DNA of 33,255 nucleotides from a virus: IMG/VR virus record IMGVR_UViG_3300025141_000411, positions 1 to 33,255 of that record. One strand, given 5' to 3'. The position numbers and the translations under genes were made by a program. Of this stretch, positions 7,557-15,747 are shown piece by piece (positions within the stretch are counted from its first letter, which is position 1; the number at the start of each line of letters is the position of its first letter). The notes under the pieces were generated by a model. That model saw nothing but the letters and a program-made list of their open reading frames with translations, was not told where the DNA came from and did not search any database.

Positions 7557-7969
7557 GTTGGGTGGCGACTAAGATTTTCTTAAAGAAGGCATGGTCTTTC
7601 ACTAAGAATTACTGGTATATACCGGTAATCTTAGTTGCCATTCTTATTACTTTTTTTACTACAAAAACAAATAATGAGAAGTTATTGGGCATATTAAAGA
7701 GAGCCGCCGAAAATCACAAAAAAGAAATTGATATCATAAATAACCTTCATGAAGAAGAAATTATAAAAAGAGATCAATTAATAAAAGAACACGCAGAGAC
7801 TCTTGAAATTTTAGAACAAGAGTATCATTTAAAACTTAGCGAATTAGACAAAAACAAAAAGAAAGAAGTGGATAATATTATTAAGAAATTTGATGGAGAT
7901 ACAGAATCTTTAGCAAAAGAATTAAGTAAAAAGTTTGGAGTGACTTATGTACCAAAAGATGAAAACTAA
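7553..7969 (+). CDS. Membrane-anchored coiled-coil protein, i-spanin (Rz)-like
   Basis: 138 aa from ATG 7553, which overlaps the previous stop as ATGA. A GTG at 7538 would add five residues but lacks a ribosome site. A transmembrane segment lies at about residues 21-40 (YWYIPVILVAILITFF) after a basic N-terminus, followed by an almost unbroken charged coiled coil from about 45 to 115 (EKLLGILKR...EVDNIIKKF). This N-in, one-pass, coiled-coil layout is that of Rz-type inner-membrane spanins, which fuse inner and outer membranes in the last step of Gram-negative lysis. There is no sequence motif specific to the family, so the call rests on architecture and position. Its 3' end overlaps the next gene by 23 bases, as Rz and Rz1 genes often do. 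Confidence 0.5.
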   Translation: MSWVATKIFLKKAWSFTKNYWYIPVILVAILITFFTTKTNNEKLLGILKRAAENHKKEIDIINNLHEEEIIKRDQLIKEHAETLEILEQEYHLKLSELDKNKKKEVDNIIKKFDGDTESLAKELSKKFGVTYVPKDEN

Positions 7970-8411
7970 ATTACTAGCTTTATTTTTAAGCGCGCTAATG
8001 GCCATGGCGCCATCGGCGGCATTTGCTCAAGAGGAAGGCAGAATTACTAACTTGGAACAGGGAGACGAGGCACCATATAAGGGAGTCTTGTTAGACACAA
8101 ATTCAGCAGCTAGATTATTAGCTGAAGAGGAGTACAAACAAATTGAATGCAGTCTCAAAATTGATTATGAAATACAGAAAATTAAGGCACAGCATGCTCT
8201 GGAAATGGGAAATGTTCAGAGCGCATTTGATTCACTTAAGGAACAGAATAGTTCAATTCTTTCTATAAAAGATTCAGAAATAGGAAGGCTTCAAGTATTA
8301 GCCCTAAAGAATCCTAACGATAATGCCAACTGGTGGTTCACCGGTGGTGTGGTCGCTGGTATTGTCACATCTATAGCTATTTTTTATGCTGCGGTGGAAA
8401 CATCAAAATAA
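7947..8411 (+). CDS. Exported protein with C-terminal membrane segment, possible spanin partner
   Basis: 154 aa. ATG 7947 has TTGGAG six bases upstream; a second ATG at 7959 would start exactly at the signal peptide (MKTKLLALFLSALMAMAPSA). The cleavage site is of signal peptidase I type (AFA before QEE); no lipobox Cys is present. The mature part has a GVLLDTNSAARLLAEEEY segment, one Cys (IECSLK), a helical coiled-coil middle and a C-terminal hydrophobic helix (WWFTGGVVAGIVTSIAIFYAA). Similar proteins recur in marine phages as far as I recall, without assigned function. Overlap with the i-spanin-like gene suggests a partner, but the lack of a lipoprotein signal and the C-terminal anchor differ from a classical Rz1. 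Confidence 0.6.
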   Translation: MYQKMKTKLLALFLSALMAMAPSAAFAQEEGRITNLEQGDEAPYKGVLLDTNSAARLLAEEEYKQIECSLKIDYEIQKIKAQHALEMGNVQSAFDSLKEQNSSILSIKDSEIGRLQVLALKNPNDNANWWFTGGVVAGIVTSIAIFYAAVETSK

Positions 8412-8425
8412 AGGGGGTATAGAAT

Positions 8426-11400
8426 GTGGCAAAATCGACTAAAGGATCTATTGGAAGCTATAGCAGAGGTAAGTTAGAGAAGATCATTGATGATCGTGTA
8501 GACACTTCTGCCGCGGGCAGCGCGTTTACAACAATAGCAGTATCGGGACAATCTAATGTAGTTTCAGATGGTGCTACTGACACCTTAACACTAGTAGCTG
8601 GATCCAATATGACTATCACCACCAGTGCGGCTGGTGATTCGATTACTTTCGCTTCTTCAGGTGGAGGCGGCGGAGGTGATACAGCCATAACCGGCACGCT
8701 AGACGTAACTGGTGCGTCTTCTTTACAGGGCTCTCTAGAAGTTATTGGCGAAACTACACTAGATGGCGATATAAACCTAGGTAACGCTACAGGCGATACT
8801 ATTACAGCCACTGGCCGTTTTGATTCGGACCTCGTTCCATCTTCCGACAGCACCCGGGACTTAGGCACGTCTGCTTTGCAATGGGCAGAGGCACACATTG
8901 ACCACGGCTACATTGACGCTATTACTGCAACTGGCACTTCGACTCTAACTACTGTTGATATCAACGGTGGTAACATCGACGGGACCGTCATCGGCGCAAA
9001 CAGCGCTGCAGCCGGCACGTTCGCGGCTATCGCAGGCACAACAGGCACTTTCAGTAGTAATGTTGCTGTCACTGGTACATTAAACGTAACTGGAGATGTC
9101 ACATTGAATGGTGACTTAATTCCAGATAGCACGTCCAATGGCGCAGCTACAAAAGACTTGGGATCTAGTGCGAACCAATGGAAAGATCTCTACATCGATG
9201 GTACGGCTCACCTGGATGAAGTCGATATCGACGCAGGTGCCATCGATGGAGCCGTCATCGGCGCAAACAGCGCTGCAGCCGGCACATTTACTGCTATTGC
9301 AGGAACAAGCGCAGCCGTTTCTGGCACGCTTGACGTAACAGGTGCGACATCTTTACAAGGCGCCGTCGAAGTCGTAGGCGCAGCAGATCTGGCAAGTACT
9401 TTAATAGTCGCCGGCGCAACAACATTAAATGGCAAGTTCACCGGCTCTAATGGTTTCGACTTGCAAGACGGAGGTTCATCCCTCATAAAAGGTGATGACA
9501 CCAATGGAATTGTATTTGGAAGTAACTGGACCGCCGCAAGTAAAACTTGTGCCAACCTTGGCACGGTAACAACTGCTGATATCGATGGTGGCTCGATTGA
9601 CGGAACCGTCATCGGTGCTAACAGTGCCGCTGCCGGCACATTCGCGGCTATCGCAGGCACAACAGGCACTTTCAGTAGTAATGTTGCTGTTACCGGCACT
9701 CTAAACGTAACAGGGGATTCTACGTTTAATGGATCTCTAATCCCAGACAGCACGGAAAATGGTGCAGCTACAAAAGATTTGGGCTCCAGTGCCAATCAGT
9801 GGAAAGATTTATATATCGATGGTACGGCTCATTTAGATGCAGTTGATATCGATGGTGGTAATATAGACGGTACCGCCATCGGAGCCAACAGCGCCGCTGC
9901 CGGCACGTTCACTGCTATCGTAGGAACCAGCGCTGCAGTATCTGGTACGCTTGATGTGACTGGCAATACTTCTTTACAGGGAACACTAGAAGTTGTCGGA
10001 GATACGACATTAAATGGAGCAGTAAACCTAGGAAATGCAGCCTCGGACATTACAACTGTTGTAGGCAAACTAACAGCCTCCAACGGACTCTCAGTAACGG
10101 GAGATGTAGGATTTGACAACGCGTCATTTACAGGCGACGTGACTTTAGGGAATGCAGTAACTGACGTAACAACTGTCACTGGGCAACTTACCGCTTCTAA
10201 TGGAATTGTCACCACAGCGGCCACTGTTACAGACGGGCTAACAGTTTCTGCCGGTACAACAGCAGTGCAAGCTTTGACAGCCACAACTATATCAGGCTCC
10301 AGTACACTGCAGGTCGGCGGGACTGCTGACTTTGACGGCAATGTTACTATGGATAACGACCTTGCTGTGGCCGGCACAACAACTGTAGTGGCTATCACCG
10401 CATCAAACGGTGCTACTATAACAGGAAGCTTGAGAGTAAAAGATGAAGCAGAATTTGCTAGTGAATTATCAGGCACGATAATCAGAGCTACTGCAATATA
10501 TCTTAATGACGACGCAATAACTGCTGGCGTGAATACAGGTGGAGATAATACTTGGACAGGCACCAATATATTCTCTAGTAAGCTGACCGCATCAAATGGC
10601 ATGATGATAACAAATCATTTGTTAGCTGATAACGGAACTGTCACTATTTCAGGACAACTTACTGCATCCAGCGGTGCAACAATTACAGGTAGCGCACGCT
10701 TTGCAAGCGAAGTAGAGATGGCGGATACGCTAGATGTCACGGGAAATACTACGATAGCCGGAACATTATCAGCAGGAGTAACAAATGTAACTACGCTTAC
10801 TGCATCTAACGGAATAGCAATCACTGGAAGCCTCAGAGTAAATGACGAAGCAGAGTTCGCAGGCCCCGTCGATATAAACTCAGGATATATAGATGGAGTG
10901 TATCTTGGAACGAGCACTGCCATTCCTCAGTTAACTGCTAGCAGCCTTCTTGTTGACGGAGATTTTCAAGTTAATGCATCTGCAAAGATAAGTTCGCTAG
11001 CACAAGATCTTAATGTCAACGGCTACAATGTAACAAATGTAAGCCAGCTTGATGTTGACGGCAACTTTGATTTTGATGGAGACCTAGACGCAGATGTCGA
11101 TAACTGGAATGTTACTGCAACAACTTCTTGGTCTACAACTCTCAATGGAAGTATGACGGATCCCCAAGCCTACTTTAAAGATGGCGACGGAACAACTGTT
11201 TTGGCTGTTAACCCCCTGCCAAATCCCGGGGCAAGAGGATTAAATCTCTATGCTGCCACTAAAGCATATTTCGGCATTAACGGTATGAACCAAAGCGGCT
11301 CTATCGGTTGCGAAGACGATAAAACACAACTTATTATTAGTGGGACAAACGGTATTGATGTTTCAGGAAGCACAAACTTCGCAGACAGCGTGTTTATTTC

Positions 11401-12154
11401 TGGCACCTTAGATATTAGTGAGTTTGACAATCAACCAGATACTCCGGACGCAGATAAAATAAAAGTATTTGCGAGAACAGGATCTTTATTTATTATAAAT
11501 GATCTGGGAGAAACAACAAAGATTGGTTCTGGTACTGGAGGCGGAGGCGGAGGCTCTACATCTCCGGGCGGTTCTGACACACAGATACAGTTTAATGATG
11601 GTGGCTCGTTCGCTGGAGATTCAGGTCTAACATATAACAAAACGACAGATACCTTATCAGTAACTAATCTTACTTCTTCAAATGGAATATCTGTTTCTGG
11701 CAGCTTTAAAGTAAACGATCGCGTTGAGATTGGCGGATATCTAGGAGTGGGAGTCTCGGAAGAGGAAGTTACTCATGGAATCACTTTGCCTAATAGCAGC
11801 GGAGTTGACGGTTCAGCAAAAGCAAATGCCTTCATAACCTACTCTTCAATAAGATATAAGTCGGATGTTAAAGAAATTCAGGATCCTTTAGGCAAAATTG
11901 CACAGCTAAGAGGCGTAACTTATAATTGGAAGGATTCAGGCAAGTCTGATGTTGGACTAATTGCTGAAGAAGTGAGCAAGGTAATGCCTGAAATTGTATC
12001 TTTCGAGCCTAACGGTAAAGACGCCTTTGGCATAGATTATTCTAAGCTAACTTCACTACTTTTGGCATCGGTCAAAGCACAACAAAGTATGATCGAGACC
12101 CAAAACAAGAAGATAGAAGAGCTAGAAAATAAGCTTAAAAAAATTATAGATTAA
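8426..12154 (+). CDS. Long repeat-rich tail fibre protein with S74 chaperone domain (fibre 1)
   Basis: 1242 aa from GTG 8426, preceded by GGGGG; an ATG at 8424 is out of frame. The N-terminal 70 residues lead to a glycine run (SSGGGGGG), then the protein is built of short beta repeats: GTLDVTG, TTLNG, ASNG(I/A)..TGSL and IDG(T/A)VIGANSAAAGTF. Such repeats form trimeric beta shafts in phage fibres. A second glycine-rich hinge (GTGGGGGGSTSPGG) precedes the tip. The end is a Peptidase S74 intramolecular chaperone starting near FITYSSIRYKSDV, with the Ser1140/Lys1145 pair spaced as in self-cleaving members; the usual Ser-Asp is Ser-Ser here. A final coiled coil (IETQNKKIEELENKL) fits trimer assembly. 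Cleavage would release about 103 residues. Role: host receptor binding, inferred. Confidence 0.85.
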   Translation: MAKSTKGSIGSYSRGKLEKIIDDRVDTSAAGSAFTTIAVSGQSNVVSDGATDTLTLVAGSNMTITTSAAGDSITFASSGGGGGGDTAITGTLDVTGASSLQGSLEVIGETTLDGDINLGNATGDTITATGRFDSDLVPSSDSTRDLGTSALQWAEAHIDHGYIDAITATGTSTLTTVDINGGNIDGTVIGANSAAAGTFAAIAGTTGTFSSNVAVTGTLNVTGDVTLNGDLIPDSTSNGAATKDLGSSANQWKDLYIDGTAHLDEVDIDAGAIDGAVIGANSAAAGTFTAIAGTSAAVSGTLDVTGATSLQGAVEVVGAADLASTLIVAGATTLNGKFTGSNGFDLQDGGSSLIKGDDTNGIVFGSNWTAASKTCANLGTVTTADIDGGSIDGTVIGANSAAAGTFAAIAGTTGTFSSNVAVTGTLNVTGDSTFNGSLIPDSTENGAATKDLGSSANQWKDLYIDGTAHLDAVDIDGGNIDGTAIGANSAAAGTFTAIVGTSAAVSGTLDVTGNTSLQGTLEVVGDTTLNGAVNLGNAASDITTVVGKLTASNGLSVTGDVGFDNASFTGDVTLGNAVTDVTTVTGQLTASNGIVTTAATVTDGLTVSAGTTAVQALTATTISGSSTLQVGGTADFDGNVTMDNDLAVAGTTTVVAITASNGATITGSLRVKDEAEFASELSGTIIRATAIYLNDDAITAGVNTGGDNTWTGTNIFSSKLTASNGMMITNHLLADNGTVTISGQLTASSGATITGSARFASEVEMADTLDVTGNTTIAGTLSAGVTNVTTLTASNGIAITGSLRVNDEAEFAGPVDINSGYIDGVYLGTSTAIPQLTASSLLVDGDFQVNASAKISSLAQDLNVNGYNVTNVSQLDVDGNFDFDGDLDADVDNWNVTATTSWSTTLNGSMTDPQAYFKDGDGTTVLAVNPLPNPGARGLNLYAATKAYFGINGMNQSGSIGCEDDKTQLIISGTNGIDVSGSTNFADSVFISGTLDISEFDNQPDTPDADKIKVFARTGSLFIINDLGETTKIGSGTGGGGGGSTSPGGSDTQIQFNDGGSFAGDSGLTYNKTTDTLSVTNLTSSNGISVSGSFKVNDRVEIGGYLGVGVSEEEVTHGITLPNSSGVDGSAKANAFITYSSIRYKSDVKEIQDPLGKIAQLRGVTYNWKDSGKSDVGLIAEEVSKVMPEIVSFEPNGKDAFGIDYSKLTSLLLASVKAQQSMIETQNKKIEELENKLKKIID
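9020..9690 (+). repeat. 50-bp exact direct repeats inside fibre 1
   Basis: Positions 9020-9069 and 9641-9690 are identical over 50 bases and 621 bases apart, in the same reading frame. They encode the FAAIAGTTGTFSSNVAV unit. Flanking sequence is similar but diverged at third positions, so the two modules were copied or recently converted. Further related units lie around 8976, 9240, 9598 and 9860. Confidence 0.9.
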
Positions 12155-12243
12155 TCCCTTATGATATCAGTAGTTTATAGCTAATACACTCTTTAATCAA
12201 AGATTCCTGGGTAGAAAACTGATCCATTTTACTAGTTAAGATA

Positions 12244-12263
12244 TGCGACGAATTCTCGTCGTA
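12244..12263 (+). promoter_or_regulatory. Hairpin in the leader of fibre 2
   Basis: CGACGA (12246-12251) pairs with TCGTCG (12256-12261) around a four-base loop, with extra G-T and T-A pairs outside. No run of T follows, so it is not a classical terminator. The surrounding sequence, from TTTTACTAGTTAAG (12227-12240) through the hairpin to GTAAATT and GGGGGA before the start codon, aligns with the leader of fibre 3 (14643-14700). The intergenic region 12155-12297 holds nothing else I can recognise. Confidence 0.5.
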
Positions 12264-12297
12264 AATTCAATAAAACATATATAGGGGGAAATTATAT

Positions 12298-14532
12298 ATG
12301 GCTATTAAACTAAATGGAGATACTCTCCAATATGACGATCTCGGAGGCAATGTAAGTACTATCGCAACATTATCAAATGATGCATTTGCAATGGCTTCGG
12401 GCTCACAACTTGAGGTTGCTAACCTGCACGTAGGTGGCAATCTTACTGTTCTCGGCACCCAAGCTCTGGGTGACGCTGAAGCTGACTCGTTAACTGTTAC
12501 GGGTGATGCTTCTTTTGCCAATGGTGTTACGGCATCTATTGGTATTACGATCTTAGATGATCAAAAACTTAGCTTTGGCACAGGACTCGACGCTACGTTC
12601 GAGTATGATGAGGACGGAAACGATGTTCTTCTCTACGACGGCGCAGATATGCGTTTTGGTGACGACATTAAACTCGGCTTCGGTGCCGCCGGCGATGTTA
12701 CAATTGAGTATGACGAAAATGGAGACGACGTTCTCCAGATTGCCGGTGGGAATGTACGCATTGGTCACGGAGCAGCTACACAGCTTCAGTTCCGCGATTC
12801 TGCTGTACACATTAGCTCTGATGCTGATGGTTACTTAAACGCTCAAGCTGACACTGGTGTTAACTTAAACATCGGTGGCACTGACGTCTGCTTGGTAACA
12901 TCTGCTGGACTTAACGTTGTTGGTACGCTTACTGGCGACACTAGTCTAACAATTGATGCTATAACTCTTACAGATACTGAGCTAGGCTATCTTGATGGTC
13001 TAACATTAGGTACTGCTGCTGCTTCCAAGGTAATGACTTGGGACGCGTCCAGCGATTGGACCGCTGCAGGCGGCACATGTGCTAACCTTGGTACTGTAAC
13101 TACTGTTGACATCAACGGTGGTAACATCGATGGAACCATCATCGGCGCCGCAAGCGTTGCTGCTGGCTCTTTCGCTGCTCTCGTAGGTACAACAGGTACT
13201 TTCAGTAGCAATGTCGCCGTCACTGGTACATTAAACGTAACTGGAGATGTCACACTGAACGGCGCTCTAATCCCAGACAGCATGGCCGATGGCGTAGCTA
13301 CAAAAGACTTGGGCTCCAGTGCTAACCAGTGGAAAGATCTCTACGTTGATGGTGTAGCTTACTTGGATGAAGTCGACATTGACGCAGGCGCAATCGACGG
13401 TACCACCATCGGCGCGAACGCAGCGCGAGCAGGTACATTTACCGACTTGACTGTATCTGGCAAGCTTTCGGGCTCCAACGGCTTCAGAGTTTCTGACAAC
13501 GGTGCCATGGCTGTCATGAGTCTCAATGATACTGACGGTTTTGATCTTACGGTTACTTCTGCAACCATTTCATCTAATATGGCTGTGACTGGTACTCTAA
13601 ACGTAACCGGCAACTTTGTGTGTGACTCGGACATCCTTCCGGATGAAGACGGCGCAGGCGACTTAGGCTCAAGCTCACTACAGTGGGCCGAAGCTCATAT
13701 TGATACTGGTCACATTGACACAGTAACAGCAGTTAACGTTGATGGTATTCTCGGTGCTAACTCCGCCGCTGCTGCAACGGTCACAACGCTCTCCGCCACC
13801 GGAGACGTTGATCTTGGTGACGCAACATCCGACACCATTACAGCCACTGGCCGTTTTGACTCGGATCTCGTTCCGTCAACTGACTCTGCTCGTGACTTAG
13901 GCACAAGCGCACTACAGTGGGCAGATGCTCACATTGACCACGGTTACATTGATGCAATCACTGCAACCGGTACTTCGACTCTAACTACTGTTGACATCAA
14001 CGGTGGTAACATCGATGGAACCATCATCGGCGCCGCAAGCGTTGCTGCTGGCTCTTTCGCTGCTGTAATCGGTACGACTATTTCTGGCTCAACAAGCGTT
14101 AGCGCGCCAACGTACACCACAAACGGTGGTGGAGTATTCGTCGTCGACGCCGACGCGGACTACCTCACTTTCAACACTGATACGGCTACATTCGCTAACG
14201 ACATTAATGTAAAAGCTCTGAGCTTCATCACCTACTCGGATGCAACCCTCAAGCAAGATATCAAACCACTTGATAGCGCGCTCGACAAGGTTATGTCAAT
14301 GAGAGGAGTTTCTTACGAGTTTAAGAATCAAACTACCGCTGATGGTGCAACCCATCGCGAGGTCGGATTCCTAGCTCAGGAAATGAAGCAAACTGTACCA
14401 GAAGTTGTCTATGGCTCAGGCGATGGCAATCTCGGTATTGACTACGCGAAACTCACTTCGGTTCTAGTTGAGGCTGTAAAGTCCCAGCAAGGCCAGATTG
14501 AAGAGCTTCGTGCTGCTTTGCTCAAAAAATAA
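12298..14532 (+). CDS. Repeat-rich tail fibre protein with S74 chaperone domain (fibre 2)
   Basis: 744 aa from ATG 12298 with GGGGGA upstream. It shares units with fibre 1 (DINGGNIDGTIIGAASVAAGSF, DLGSSANQWKDLY, FSSNVAVTGTLNVTGD) and with fibre 3 (DNGAMAVM..NDTDGFDLT.TSATISSN). Its own region at residues 80-175 has calcium-site-like acidic repeats (EYDEDGNDVL, EYDENGDDVL). The C-terminal S74 domain begins at SFITYSDATLKQDIKPL, with Ser647, Asp648 and Lys652 in the canonical SDxxLK motif, followed by MSMRGVSYEFK, GFLAQEM and GIDYAKLTSVLVEAV, and a short coiled coil. Self-cleavage at Ser647 would release about 98 residues. It is probably an alternative or co-assembled receptor-binding fibre. 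Confidence 0.85.
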   Translation: MAIKLNGDTLQYDDLGGNVSTIATLSNDAFAMASGSQLEVANLHVGGNLTVLGTQALGDAEADSLTVTGDASFANGVTASIGITILDDQKLSFGTGLDATFEYDEDGNDVLLYDGADMRFGDDIKLGFGAAGDVTIEYDENGDDVLQIAGGNVRIGHGAATQLQFRDSAVHISSDADGYLNAQADTGVNLNIGGTDVCLVTSAGLNVVGTLTGDTSLTIDAITLTDTELGYLDGLTLGTAAASKVMTWDASSDWTAAGGTCANLGTVTTVDINGGNIDGTIIGAASVAAGSFAALVGTTGTFSSNVAVTGTLNVTGDVTLNGALIPDSMADGVATKDLGSSANQWKDLYVDGVAYLDEVDIDAGAIDGTTIGANAARAGTFTDLTVSGKLSGSNGFRVSDNGAMAVMSLNDTDGFDLTVTSATISSNMAVTGTLNVTGNFVCDSDILPDEDGAGDLGSSSLQWAEAHIDTGHIDTVTAVNVDGILGANSAAAATVTTLSATGDVDLGDATSDTITATGRFDSDLVPSTDSARDLGTSALQWADAHIDHGYIDAITATGTSTLTTVDINGGNIDGTIIGAASVAAGSFAAVIGTTISGSTSVSAPTYTTNGGGVFVVDADADYLTFNTDTATFANDINVKALSFITYSDATLKQDIKPLDSALDKVMSMRGVSYEFKNQTTADGATHREVGFLAQEMKQTVPEVVYGSGDGNLGIDYAKLTSVLVEAVKSQQGQIEELRAALLKK
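13097..14064 (+). repeat. 83-bp exact direct repeats inside fibre 2
   Basis: Positions 13097-13179 and 13982-14064 are identical over 83 bases and 885 bases apart, both in frame and encoding TTVDINGGNIDGTIIGAASV and what follows. Related but diverged copies occur in fibre 1 near 8945. Identity at silent positions implies recent duplication or gene conversion. Confidence 0.9.
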
Positions 14533-14607
14533 GTAACTTCGGTTACTGCTTCGGTTAATTTCGGTTAGTCGGACACTGCCCGCCCAGGTTTTCGGATCTG
14601 GGCGGGC
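14532..14607 (+). terminator. Two hairpins after fibre 2, probable terminator or processing region
   Basis: The first hairpin, AGTAAC (14532-14537) and GTTACT (14542-14547), closes a TTCG tetraloop and overlaps the stop codon. The second is a perfect 10-bp GC stem, GCCCGCCCAG (14578-14587) and CTGGGCGGGC (14598-14607), with a 10-base loop. Between them TTCGGTTA occurs three times (14538, 14550, 14560). No T-run follows the strong stem, so it may protect the 3' end of the mRNA or stop polymerase by other means. Confidence 0.6.
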
Positions 14608-14642
14608 TCTGCCAATAGAAAATTTGTACAAAACGGATCCGC

Positions 14643-14700
14643 TTTACTATATAAGGTATATGACGGATATCCCGTTGTAAATTTATTAAGCATGGGGGAA
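14643..14700 (+). promoter_or_regulatory. Leader of fibre 3: AT-rich element and hairpin
   Basis: TTTACTATATAAGG (14643-14656) contains TATAAGGT (14650-14657), also found upstream of the tail sheath gene (29916-29923). A small hairpin ACGG...CCGT follows near 14665-14677, then GTAAATT and the GGGGG ribosome site. The order of elements matches the leader of fibre 2, while the hairpin stem differs in sequence. The TATAA element may be a late promoter; T4 late promoters read TATAAATA, so the match is only partial. Confidence 0.35.
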
Positions 14701-14708
14701 AAATACAC

Positions 14709-15668
14709 ATGGCTATTAAGATTACGGGGGATACGCTGCAAGCCGATTCAACCACAGTTGCGACACTCTCGACAACTTCTTTTTCACTAGCTGGTACCGC
14801 GGCTCTGACAGCTTCGTCAGGTCTTTGCGTTACTGGCTCTCTTCGCGTACTAGCGACAGGTACTGATACCGGAGGGTCGGAAGAAATTGAACTTTCTGGA
14901 GACACTAGCATCTCCGGCTCACTCAATGTTACAGGAAACTTAGCCCTTCCTAACATTTCAGAGGTAGGTTCTGACACTGATCAGTTTTTATGTACGGATA
15001 GCGGCATTATCAAATATGTTGACGGAAGCAATTTAGCTACCTATATTGGGGCTGTCTCAACTAGCGCCAATAATACTTTTACAGGAAATAATACTTTCTC
15101 CGCAAAGCTATCTGCCTCTAACGGTATTAGTGTTACTGACGGTGCCATGGCAGTCATGACGATCAATGATACTGACGGCTTTGATCTTACGGCTACTTCT
15201 GCAACCATTTCATCTAATACTGCTCTAACTGGTACGCTCAATGTAACTAGCACTACAGAGCTTCAAGGAACTCTTGCCGTAGTCGGAGCAGCTAGTTTTG
15301 ACACTCATGTCACTCTAGCCTCTACCGGAGATTGCACTGCGCGCAGTTTCATTACTTATTCGGATGCAACACTAAAGACTGATGTTAAGCCACTCAACAG
15401 TGCGCTTGATAAAGTTATGTCAATGAGAGGCGTATCCTATGAGTTTAAAAATCAGACCAATAAAGATGGTGCAACTTCACGCGAAATCGGGTTCCTGGCT
15501 CAAGAGATGAATAAGTCAGTTCCAGAAGTTGTTTATGGTGCCGGTAATGGAAACTTGGGCATTGACTATGCAAAATTAACTTCTGTCTTAGTCGAAGCAA
15601 TTAAAGACCAGCAATCTCAGATCCAAATCCTGCGCGATGACCTTCAGACTGCTTTGTCAAAAAAATAA
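14709..15668 (+). CDS. Short tail fibre protein with S74 chaperone domain (fibre 3)
   Basis: 319 aa from ATG 14709 with GGGGG upstream. The N-terminus MAIKITGDTLQADSTTVATLSTTSF matches that of fibre 2 (MAIKLNGDTLQYDD...TIATLS), and a middle stretch (DGAMAVMTINDTDGFDLTATSATISSN) is nearly the same as in fibre 2. The C-terminal S74 domain has Ser218, Asp219 and Lys223 in SDATLK, then MSMRGVSYEFKNQTNKDG, GFLAQEMNKSVPEVVYG and GIDYAKLTSVLVEAI, about 85 percent like fibre 2 by eye. Self-cleavage would leave a mature fibre of about 217 residues. It looks like a shortened duplicate of fibre 2 that shares its attachment end and chaperone. Confidence 0.85.
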   Translation: MAIKITGDTLQADSTTVATLSTTSFSLAGTAALTASSGLCVTGSLRVLATGTDTGGSEEIELSGDTSISGSLNVTGNLALPNISEVGSDTDQFLCTDSGIIKYVDGSNLATYIGAVSTSANNTFTGNNTFSAKLSASNGISVTDGAMAVMTINDTDGFDLTATSATISSNTALTGTLNVTSTTELQGTLAVVGAASFDTHVTLASTGDCTARSFITYSDATLKTDVKPLNSALDKVMSMRGVSYEFKNQTNKDGATSREIGFLAQEMNKSVPEVVYGAGNGNLGIDYAKLTSVLVEAIKDQQSQIQILRDDLQTALSKK

Positions 15669-15724
15669 CTAATTGCTCATAGCGCTTTTTAGAGTTTTTT
15701 ATTAAACTATTAGTCTATATATGT

Positions 15725-15732
15725 TATAAACT
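15725..15732 (+). promoter_or_regulatory. Possible late-promoter-like element before the packaging block
   Basis: TATAAACT lies about 16 bases before the GTG of the next gene and matches six of eight positions of the T4 late promoter TATAAATA. The 79-base gap 15669-15747 is AT-rich, with T-runs at 15690-15706 and TATATATG just upstream, and contains no clear terminator stem. Confidence 0.25.
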
Positions 15733-15747
15733 TAGAGAGGTTTATTC

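Noticed and set aside
8424-8477. ATG at 8424 as an alternative start with a 17-codon frame
   Set aside because: It is out of frame with fibre 1 and gives a short peptide with no support; GTG 8426 shares the same ribosome site and opens the long gene.
8940-9960. Regularly spaced repeats that could suggest a CRISPR array
   Set aside because: The repeats are coding, in frame, variable in length and diverged at third positions, with no short palindromic repeat-spacer structure.
9208-10602. Long minus-strand open frames of 195 and 257 codons across fibre 1
   Set aside because: They are antisense shadows of the periodic Thr/Gly/Val-rich fibre repeats, with no ribosome sites and no recognisable products.
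15669-15747. Terminator after fibre 3
   Set aside because: T-rich stretches are present but I could not find a convincing stem before them.
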